This document shows positions 58,945-64,000 of a stretch of 64,000 nt of DNA, piece after piece; positions within the stretch are counted from its first letter, which is position 1; every line of letters starts with the position of its first letter. Under the pieces are notes generated by a model. That model ran no database searches and was not told the origin of the DNA. It was given only the letters and a program-made list of their open reading frames with translations. A program made the position numbers and the translations under genes. Source of the stretch: Lachnospiraceae bacterium (GTDB lineage Bacteria; Bacillota; Clostridia; Oscillospirales; Ruminococcaceae); contig JAMPFE010000008.1 of assembly GCA_023664705.1 (NCBI GenBank), positions 48,530 to 112,529 on the forward strand, read 5' to 3'.

Positions 58945-59784
58945 TTACTTGCGGATAAACAAAACTCCCAGCGTGTCCTCGCCGCAGTGGCAAGCCACCG
59001 TGCAGCCCGCGTCGGTCGCCGCTATCTCCTTGAAGCTTTGGTACTTTTTTATCTCCTCGGCGGCGAGAGCGGTGTTCTCGGCGGAGGTGGTGTGCGTGAT
59101 GAAGATGAGGTCGTCGTCGACCGCCGCGCCGTCGAGCCTGTCCTTGACGTAATCGCCGATAGTTTTGGCGATGCTGCCGCGGTACTTTTTGATGACCTTC
59201 ATCTTACCGTCAAGCACGGCGATGCAGGGCTTGAGCTTCAGCAGATTGGCGCCGAGAGCGGCTATCGACGAGCAGCGCCCGCCCTTGTGAAGATACTCCA
59301 CGTTGGCGACGAAAAACGTCGCGTCCACGCGCGGTATCACGTTCTCAAGCTCCCCCACGATCTCGTCCGCGGAGAGCCCCTTTGCGGCGAGCTTTGCCGC
59401 CGAGACCGCTACCAAGCCCTCGCCCGTTGACAAATTCCGCGAATCGACGACGCGCACGTTCGGGAAATCGTCCGCGGCGATGTTCGCGTTCTGAAAGCAC
59501 GCCGAGAACTCGGAGCTTATCGTGATGATTATCAGCTCGTCATAGCCGACAAGCTGTTCCTTAAAGAAATTCGCGAAGTCCTCGACGTTTACGGCGGAGG
59601 TCGTGCAGAGCTTTCCCGTGGTGCGGTAGTGCTCGAAAACCTCCTTCTGCCCTATCTCGGCGCCGTCCTTGAAAGTCTCGCCGCCCTTGTTGACGTACAG
59701 CGGCACGACGCTTATGTCATAGCGTTTTTTCAGCTCCTCGGACAGGTCGCAGACGCTGTCCGCGCATATTTTTACTTTGCTCAT
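58945..59784 (-). CDS. DegV-family fatty-acid-binding protein
   Basis: 279 residues of the DegV fold, which binds a fatty acid between two lobes; some are FakB subunits delivering fatty acids to the FakA kinase. Marks: CADSVCDLSEEL, YVNKGGETF, TSAVNVEDF, SSEFSACFQNANIA and the Ser-rich ligand site around STGEG. The ATG at 59784 follows GGAGG by 9 bases; the frame remains open for 58 codons more upstream, but that stretch overlaps the next gene. Confidence 0.9.
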   Translation of the reverse strand: MSKVKICADSVCDLSEELKKRYDISVVPLYVNKGGETFKDGAEIGQKEVFEHYRTTGKLCTTSAVNVEDFANFFKEQLVGYDELIIITISSEFSACFQNANIAADDFPNVRVVDSRNLSTGEGLVAVSAAKLAAKGLSADEIVGELENVIPRVDATFFVANVEYLHKGGRCSSIAALGANLLKLKPCIAVLDGKMKVIKKYRGSIAKTIGDYVKDRLDGAAVDDDLIFITHTTSAENTALAAEEIKKYQSFKEIAATDAGCTVACHCGEDTLGVLFIRK

Positions 59785-59798
59785 GATTATCAGCCTCC

Positions 59799-60428
59799 TT
59801 ATACTTGCGCAGCGAGGGAGTTCAGCACGCGCTCCAGCTCGTCCTCGAGCGCGCTGTAGAACAGCGTGAACAGGATATCGCAGCTTCCGAGCAGGAACAG
59901 ATTTTTGTTGTTGACCGAGGCGAGCGCGGGGACGTAGCCGTAGATGTAGCCCTTGAACCACTCCGCGTCGTAGGCGGGCACGGGCTTGCCGAGCTTGACC
60001 ATGCGGCGTATCTCTTCGAAATCGTCGGCGATGGCGTTTTCAAAGTTGCCCGCGCCCTTGGCGATGACCATATCGAAGACGGTCTTTATCTGCTTGTCGT
60101 TTAGCGAGCCGCCTTGGGTCCTGATGTTTTTCAGCTCGGGCAGCCGCACCGCGAACGAATACACCATAAGCGACAGCACCCTTTCGTATTCGGGGGAGTT
60201 CATCTCCTTGCAGCGCTCCTTGTCGAGCTTTATGCCCGTGTTGTACAGGCAGGTGGTGTCGGTTATGTTTTTCAGCGCTATCTTAAAGATGTCCTTTACG
60301 TTGATGTTGTAAAAATCCTTGTCCGCGATCATATAGATATACTTCACCGCGTTAAACAAAGAAACGCCCGCCTTTACGATGGTGTCCGATATCATGGTGT
60401 AGGCTGTGCGCTCGCTGATAAATTCCAT
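59799..60428 (-). CDS. Unknown 209-residue protein, first gene of the long operon
   Basis: A soluble, mainly helical protein with no motif I recognise (MEFISERTAYTMISDTIVK at the start; FKGYIYGYVPAL and ALEDELERVLNSLAAQV near the end). The ATG at 60428 follows GGAGGAAAA. It lies right behind a strong promoter and 14 bp before degV, so it leads the ten-gene operon that ends with the purine phosphorylase. Confidence 0.7.
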   Translation of the reverse strand: MEFISERTAYTMISDTIVKAGVSLFNAVKYIYMIADKDFYNINVKDIFKIALKNITDTTCLYNTGIKLDKERCKEMNSPEYERVLSLMVYSFAVRLPELKNIRTQGGSLNDKQIKTVFDMVIAKGAGNFENAIADDFEEIRRMVKLGKPVPAYDAEWFKGYIYGYVPALASVNNKNLFLLGSCDILFTLFYSALEDELERVLNSLAAQV

Positions 60429-60461
60429 ATTTTTCCTCCGTCCGTTTATTTGTACATTATT

Positions 60462-60490
60462 ATTATACAATTTTTTCTTTTATTTTGCAA
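60462..60490 (-). promoter_or_regulatory. Promoter of the degV-ahcY-pnp operon
   Basis: Minus strand: TTGCAA (60485-60490), 17-bp spacer, TATAAT (60462-60467). About 35 bp upstream of the first gene. Gaps inside the operon are short or negative, so all ten genes to 52645 can be read from here. Confidence 0.75.
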
Positions 60491-60533
60491 GGGATTTTTA
60501 CATATTTGCGCAAAAAATCCCGAAAACCCGCTT

Positions 60534-60929
60534 TTAATCCCATTTGTCGGTGTAGCCGCCCTTTCCGAAGCGAAGCTCGGGGTCGTCGAAATTTTCCTCG
60601 GTGTAGACGGGGTCGAGCTTTTTGTCTGTGTCGCGGGAGTAGCGGCTTACCGCGGCTTCGAGCTTTTCGCGCTCCTCGCGCTCTTTGTCCTCGTGCAGCT
60701 TGACAAACTGCAGCGCTGCCATGCGCAAAAGCGCCGCGATGATCAGCACGGCGATATTCAGGAGCGGCGCCGCGCCCGCGCCCTTTTTTAAAAACCCCGA
60801 GACCAGCCCGACAATCGCCGCAACTATCCCGACGACGGTCGCGACGGTGCAGAGCGTTTCCTTAAACTCTCCGCGAAACGCGAATATGAGAACTGTCAGC
60901 ATAAGCGCAAGAAAGACAAGATCGAGCAT
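60534..60929 (-). CDS. Small membrane protein of unknown function
   Basis: 131 residues, three hydrophobic segments (about 3-20, 25-46 and 52-70), then a strongly charged helix (KLHEDKEREEREKLEAA) and an acidic C-terminal tail. AGGAGG lies 6 bases before the ATG. Its start is 9 bp downstream of the repeat-containing gene, so the two are probably cotranscribed. No family recognised. Confidence 0.72.
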   Translation of the reverse strand: MLDLVFLALMLTVLIFAFRGEFKETLCTVATVVGIVAAIVGLVSGFLKKGAGAAPLLNIAVLIIAALLRMAALQFVKLHEDKEREEREKLEAAVSRYSRDTDKKLDPVYTEENFDDPELRFGKGGYTDKWD

Positions 60930-60938
60930 GGGCGCCTC

Positions 60939-61829
60939 CTAAATGTAATATTCGGGCTCTTTGGCCGGTTTTTGGAGTATGCTGCGGGCGATGAGGTCTA
61001 TTTTCGCCGTTGAATAGCGGTATTTCTTGTTGAACGCGTGCTTGGAGTTCTCCTGCTCGATGAGCTTTCTTTTTACGGAAAGGCGCTCGACGAGCTTGAA
61101 ATACGCGTCGAGACGGGCTTTTTTGCGGGCTCTCGCTTTCGCGAGCTCCTTGAGCTGCTCGGAGGTGGGATAATCGTTGTTTTTATCGTGCGTGGGGCAG
61201 TAGCGCGTTATCTCGCCGCTGCGGTCGACGACAACGATGTTGTCGCGGCAGCTTTCGCCGTGGCAGCGGCACATTTCGGTTATCTTCGCGGCAAGCTCCG
61301 CGGCGAGGTCGGGCTGCTCCTTTAGCTTGTCGCCGAGCTTCGGCGACGCGACGACATAGGCGCCGCCCGTATCTATCGAGGAGAGGAGAGAAGCGCTGCC
61401 GAAGGGCATGGTTATCGCGTTTGAGGAGGGTTCGGGGGAGAGGGCGCGGCTCGCTGCCGAGGAGAACGGGGAAGTGCCGTCGGAGGGCATGGTTGTCGCG
61501 TTTGAGGGGGCTTCGGGGGAGGGGGAGCGGTTCGCTGCCGAGGGGGACGGGGAAGTGCCGTCGGAGGGCGTGGTTATCGTGTTTGAGGAGGGTTCGAGGG
61601 AGAGGGCGCGGTTTGCTGCCGAGGGGAACGGGGAAGCGCCGCCGAGACGCGTGGTTATCGCGTTTGCGGAGGGTTCGGGGGAGAGGGCGCGGTTCGCTGC
61701 CGAGGCGCCGTCAACCCGCTCCGTTATCGCGTTTTCGACCGTTTCGCGGAAGAGCCCGTTGTCGAAATTCGGCGAGGAAGTCCGCGAAAGCGCTGTAATA
61801 TCGGAAAAATCGTTTATCTGAAAGCTCAT
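60939..61829 (-). CDS. Unknown protein with four 27-residue Ser/Pro-rich repeats and a Cys-rich basic C-terminus
   Basis: 296 residues, no signal peptide or membrane helix. Residues of about 32-140 are four 27-residue tandem repeats (AANRALSPEPSANAI type) likely to be unstructured. The second half has a Cys cluster (MCRCHGESCRDN...RYCPTHDK) that could bind metal, then a basic helical segment (KARARKKARLDAYFKLVERL). No family known to me. AAAGGGG precedes the ATG, with a good promoter further up. Its upstream region holds copy 2 of the phased GCAG element. Confidence 0.72.
   Translation of the reverse strand: MSFQINDFSDITALSRTSSPNFDNGLFRETVENAITERVDGASAANRALSPEPSANAITTRLGGASPFPSAANRALSLEPSSNTITTPSDGTSPSPSAANRSPSPEAPSNATTMPSDGTSPFSSAASRALSPEPSSNAITMPFGSASLLSSIDTGGAYVVASPKLGDKLKEQPDLAAELAAKITEMCRCHGESCRDNIVVVDRSGEITRYCPTHDKNNDYPTSEQLKELAKARARKKARLDAYFKLVERLSVKRKLIEQENSKHAFNKKYRYSTAKIDLIARSILQKPAKEPEYYI
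61411..61734 (-). repeat. Four 81-bp in-frame tandem repeats
   Basis: The marker GTTATC/GTTGTC recurs at 61411, 61492, 61573 and 61654, exactly 81 bp apart. Each unit encodes 27 residues. Units differ by substitutions but not in length, so copy number changes would keep the frame. Confidence 0.92.
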
Positions 61830-61852
61830 TTTATCACCCCTTTATAATAAGT

Positions 61853-61881
61853 AGTATAGCATACTTCGGGCTTAATTTCAA
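61853..61881 (-). promoter_or_regulatory. Promoter of the repeat-containing gene
   Basis: Minus strand: TTGAAA (61876-61881), 17-bp spacer, TATACT (61853-61858), about 25 bp from the start codon. Confidence 0.75.
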
Positions 61882-61983
61882 TAGAAATTTATATTTTTTT
61901 AATGCGCGTTTGTGTATTATTTAACTGGAAATTCTCGGGGAGGGCGGAAATAAGGGACAAATCTTTGAAAAGTGTTGCTTATC

Positions 61984-62150
61984 TTGCAGTTTTTTGCAGT
62001 ATGCGTGCAGTCTTTTGCAGCCGTTTTGCGGTTATTTGCAGTGATTTGCGGTTTTGCGTTGTAAATATATGGAAATAATGCAAAATAAAGTTAAAATCTG
62101 GAAATTTTCGAAGCGGCTGCAAAAAAATTGCATTGATTTGCAGTTTAAAA
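61984..62150 (+). repeat. Helically phased GCAG repeat element, copy 2
   Basis: In the 420-bp gap between the divergent repeat-protein gene and nrdR. Cores begin at 61986, 61996, 62007, 62017, 62028 (GCGG), 62038 and 62048 (GCGG): spacings 10, 11, 10, 11, 10, 10, identical to copy 1, with a partial core at 62056. TGTAAAT (62060), GTTAAAA (62090) and GGAAATT (62100) keep the same offsets. A last pair, GCAT (62130) and GCAG (62140), is again 10 bp apart. The remaining gap holds the two flanking promoters. Confidence 0.9.
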
Positions 62151-62176
62151 AATTTTTAAAAAAATTTTACAAATTG

Positions 62177-62205
62177 TTGAAAAATACAAAATATTGTGTT
62201 ATAAT
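62177..62205 (+). promoter_or_regulatory. nrdR promoter with an NrdR-box-like palindrome
   Basis: TTGAAA (62177-62182), 17-bp spacer, TATAAT (62200-62205). The spacer contains ACAAAATATTGTGT (62186-62199), near-palindromic and close to the known NrdR box (ACAC...ATAT...GTGT type). A bound NrdR here would block RNA polymerase, suggesting autoregulation. Confidence 0.7.
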
Positions 62206-62249
62206 ATGTATATGTAGTACCGTAATCTTTTCGAGAAGGAGAAATTGTT

Positions 62250-62705
62250 ATGAAATGTCCCGAATGTGGCTGCGAGGAGAGCAAGGTTATAGATTCGCGT
62301 CCGACCGAGAACAAGGTGCGCCGCCGCCGCGAGTGCATCAACTGCGCGACGCGCTTTACCACCTATGAGATAATTGAGGAGATACCGCTTATGGTCATCA
62401 AGAAGGACCATACCATCGAGCCGTTTGACCGCGGGAAGCTTGTCGACAGGCTTTGTCGGGCGACCGTTAAGAGACCCGTTTCGCTGGAGACTATCGAGAA
62501 TATCGTCGAGGATATCGCGACCGACTTGAAAAACTCGCTGCAGAGGGAGGTCACCTCGGAGAAGATAGGCGAGATCGCGCTGCACAAGCTGAAGGAGATA
62601 GACGACGTGGCTTATATACGGTTTGCGTCCGTTTACAGGGACTTCGACGACGTGGACAGCTTTATGAAGATAATCTCCGAGCTTAAGGACGATAAGAGCA
62701 AGTGA
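62250..62705 (+). CDS. nrdR: Transcriptional repressor NrdR
   Basis: Nucleotide-sensing repressor of ribonucleotide reductase genes. 151 residues: an N-terminal zinc ribbon (Cys3, Cys6, Cys29, Cys32, with RRRRECINC) and an ATP-cone (about 49-139; PLMVIKKDHTIEPFDRGKL). Length is that of the family (about 150). AGAAGGAG site. No nrd genes in the window. Confidence 0.96.
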   Translation: MKCPECGCEESKVIDSRPTENKVRRRRECINCATRFTTYEIIEEIPLMVIKKDHTIEPFDRGKLVDRLCRATVKRPVSLETIENIVEDIATDLKNSLQREVTSEKIGEIALHKLKEIDDVAYIRFASVYRDFDDVDSFMKIISELKDDKSK

Positions 62706-62712
62706 GAAAAAG

Positions 62713-62787
62713 TTGACAGTGTACAGTGGATAGTTGACAGTTTCGGTGTCCGCCTTCGGCGGACTGATTAAAATATTGCGCCGCGAA
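62713..62787. mobile_element. MITE-like element, truncated copy
   Basis: The left 30-bp inverted repeat (62713-62742, beginning TTGACAGTGTACAGTGG) and inner hairpin (TCCGCC-TTC-GGCGGA) match the complete copy at 52480-52597. The sequence follows it to GCGCCGCGAA (62778-62787) and then stops; the right end is missing and the terminal codons of the convergent Xre gene begin. Confidence 0.75.
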
Positions 62788-62829
62788 CGCCAAAAGCCGC
62801 CTTACGGGCGGCTTTTGGCGTTCGCGGCG
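62779..62829. terminator. 23-bp perfect hairpin at the nrdR/Xre convergent junction
   Basis: Arms 62779-62801 (CGCCGCGAACGCC...) and 62807-62829 (...GGCGTTCGCGGCG) pair perfectly over 23 bp with a 5-base loop. The stop codon of the minus-strand gene is in the loop and its last codons form one arm. There is no good T-run on either side, so it may block transcription or protect the mRNA ends without being a standard terminator. Confidence 0.6.
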
Positions 62830-63665
62830 GCTCGGAAGAGTGCGGAGACGACGAGCGTGAGGGTGATGAAAACGCCCGCTGCCGTGACGTATTTAAGACC
62901 GTACAATATTATGCACGCCGAGACCGCGGCGGTCACCGTAATGCAGACGAACAGCGCGGAGCGGAGCTTCGGAGCTCTTTTGCCGAATATCATGACGATG
63001 ACCGTGAAGAGCGTTACGGCGGCGGTGAGCAATGCCGTGATAAAGGGCGGGAACGTTCCCATGCCGTAGGGGAGAGGATCGAAATAGGCGTGGCGGGTGA
63101 TTTGCGGCGGCTCGCCGGGGGGAGTTGCCCACCGGAGGATAACGCCGTTCGGGAGGAGCTCGAGGATAAGCGCCGCGATGAGCGCTGCCAGAGAGACGCC
63201 CTCGAGGGCGGGCTGGGGCAGGGCGAATATTTTAAAGGACTTTTTTGAAGTAAGCATAAAAACACCTCCTATGGTGACGATAATTCCCGCGGCGAATATC
63301 GGCGAGGAGTTCCCCGCGACGACGAGCGGAGAAAGGAGCATGCACGCGCCGAAGATGACGAGGAGCGTTCCGAGAGCCCTGCGGCTCATTTGTCTGACGT
63401 AGAGGAGCGCGCCGATGAGGGCGCTGTCCGACTGCTCCGCGAGCGTTTCGGGCGAGGAGCGTTCGCCGTTTATAAGCTCCGCCGCCGATACGCCGAGCTC
63501 CTCGGAAAGGCTTTCCAGAAGCGATACGTCGGGGAAGCCCCTGCCGCGCTCCCATTTCGAGACCGCCTTGTCCGTTACGCCTATTTTGTCGGCGAGCTCC
63601 TTTTGGGTCAAGCCGCGCTCCCGGCGGAGCCGCGCGATGAACGCGCCCGTTTTCTTCGTGTCCGT
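62802..63665 (-). CDS. Xre-family regulator fused to a membrane domain, apparently starting at ACG
   Basis: About 287 residues. The N-terminal HTH (RLRRERGLTQKELADKIGV, TDKAVSKWERGRGFPDVSL) is followed by a membrane part with six or so helices (from about residue 97). Homologous HTH proteins begin Met-Asp-Thr-Lys-Lys; here the codon in that place, 7 bases after GGAGG, is ACG (63663-63665). The mRNA should begin near 63681, so the upstream in-frame TTG at 63716, which is part of the -35 box, cannot be used. Its last codons form one arm of the hairpin shared with the truncated MITE. Confidence 0.75.
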   Translation of the reverse strand, partial: TDTKKTGAFIARLRRERGLTQKELADKIGVTDKAVSKWERGRGFPDVSLLESLSEELGVSAAELINGERSSPETLAEQSDSALIGALLYVRQMSRRALGTLLVIFGACMLLSPLVVAGNSSPIFAAGIIVTIGGVFMLTSKKSFKIFALPQPALEGVSLAALIAALILELLPNGVILRWATPPGEPPQITRHAYFDPLPYGMGTFPPFITALLTAAVTLFTVIVMIFGKRAPKLRSALFVCITVTAAVSACIILYGLKYVTAAGVFITLTLVVSALFRAAANAKSRP

Positions 63666-63687
63666 AAAACCGCCTCCTTTTTTGAAT

Positions 63688-63716
63688 ATTATAATACGGC
63701 GCGGCGGAAATGTCAA
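63688..63716 (-). promoter_or_regulatory. Consensus promoter of the Xre-membrane gene
   Basis: Minus strand: TTGACA (63711-63716), 17-bp spacer, TATAAT (63688-63693). The expected start of transcription leaves a leader of only about 16 nt, containing AAAGGAGG. Confidence 0.85.
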
Positions 63717-63834
63717 CCTACTTATCGTAGAGTCGGCTTAACGAAGGCTTTTTTGCGCTTATGGGAATTGTTGGGGAAAGCGACGAAAATGCCGTTGGGA
63801 ATTTGTGCAAATTTACGAAAATGCCGAAAATGTG

Positions 63835-63863
63835 TTGCAAAAAGGCGCTTGTTGTGGTTTAAT
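63835..63863 (+). promoter_or_regulatory. Promoter of the lipoprotein gene at the right edge
   Basis: TTGCAA (63835-63840), 17-bp spacer, TTTAAT (63858-63863) preceded by TGG (extended -10). About 45 bp before the ATG. Confidence 0.5.
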
Positions 63864-63906
63864 TATAGTAGGAAACGGCGCGGTTATCAACATTGGAGGC
63901 TTTAAA

Positions 63907-64000
63907 ATGAAACGAATTATTTCTCTCTTAGCGTTTGTATCGATGGTTGTATTGGCGGCGGGCTGCAATTCCGAGCCCGCGTCGGAGCCGTCCGAGAGCG
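63907..64000 (+). CDS. Lipoprotein, N-terminal fragment (cut by window edge)
   Basis: Only 31 codons are in the window. A lipoprotein signal peptide (MKRIISLLAFVSMVVLAAGC; lipobox Cys at residue 20) is followed by a Ser/Glu/Pro-rich linker. GGAGG lies 8 bases before the ATG. It could be a solute-binding protein or any other lipoprotein; nothing more can be said. Confidence 0.85.
   Translation, partial: MKRIISLLAFVSMVVLAAGCNSEPASEPSES

Noticed and set aside
59785..59961. N-terminal extension of the DegV protein
   Set aside because: It overlaps the end of the preceding gene and lies upstream of a GGAGG site that serves the ATG at 59784.
60429..60470. Earlier start for the 209-residue unknown protein
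   Set aside because: The stretch contains the -10 box of its own promoter and would not be in the mRNA.
61960..62110. Lys/Thr/Asn-rich frame on the minus strand of both GCAG elements
   Set aside because: It is open in both copies because two repeat steps make 21 bp, but it has no start codon or ribosome site and stops bound it closely.

Overview
The window looks like the chromosome of a Gram-positive gut anaerobe of the class Clostridia, probably Oscillospiraceae/Ruminococcaceae-like (inference from gene families and architecture; no rRNA is present). Promoters are mostly TTGACA/TATAAT-like with 16-18 bp spacers, ribosome binding sites are AGGAGG-like, secreted proteins carry lipoboxes, and sugar uptake uses LplB/YtcP-type ABC permeases. 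I see no tRNA, rRNA, CRISPR array or prophage.

Layout. 1-2719 (minus): a galactose pair, galT (cut by the left edge) behind a GH36 alpha-galactosidase. 2909-5188: a lipoprotein made of six PepSY repeats, facing an AraC regulator. 5348-32173: a pectin/galacturonate island. It holds a pectinesterase; a CUT1 ABC importer with its own ATPase and four unfamiliar four-helix membrane proteins; GH28, GH105 and GH4 enzymes; an AEC transporter; KduD and KduI; KdgA fused to a VOC domain; KdgK; a TIM-barrel protein; a second sugar-ABC ATPase; a MATE exporter; and UxaB, UxaA and UxaC. None of the pectin hydrolases or the esterase has a signal peptide, so the sequence suggests that methylated oligogalacturonides are imported whole, de-esterified and cut in the cytoplasm, and sent through 2-keto-3-deoxygluconate to pyruvate and glyceraldehyde-3-phosphate.

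32223-36214 (minus): an ECF sigma factor with a membrane-anchored partner ending in a His-rich tail, then a NatAB-type ABC exporter. 36405-40528 (plus): Der GTPase, a small membrane protein, PlsY, a nitroreductase and GpsA. 40518-44181: a compact accessory cassette of an ANT(6)-like nucleotidyltransferase, an Abi_2/HEPN protein and a TerB_N/TerB_C protein. 44286-45825: a second ECF sigma/anti-sigma pair. 45868-52302 (minus): polyphosphate kinase, CTP synthase, and an Xre regulator followed by four paralogous membrane proteins in an A-B-A-B order. 52645-60428 (minus): what looks like one ten-gene operon (unknown protein, DegV, SOD-like, AhcY, HAD phosphatase, two-component system, Tam, purine nucleoside phosphorylase). 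60534-63665: two unknown genes, nrdR, and an Xre-membrane fusion whose initiator seems to be ACG. A lipoprotein gene runs off the right edge.

The least expected non-coding signal is an element present twice (about 48118-48290 and 61984-62150): seven T-rich GCAG/GCGG cores spaced 10, 11, 10, 11, 10 and 10 bp apart, so all on one face of the helix, followed by conserved flanking sequence. A MITE-like element with 30-bp terminal inverted repeats is also present, once complete and once truncated.
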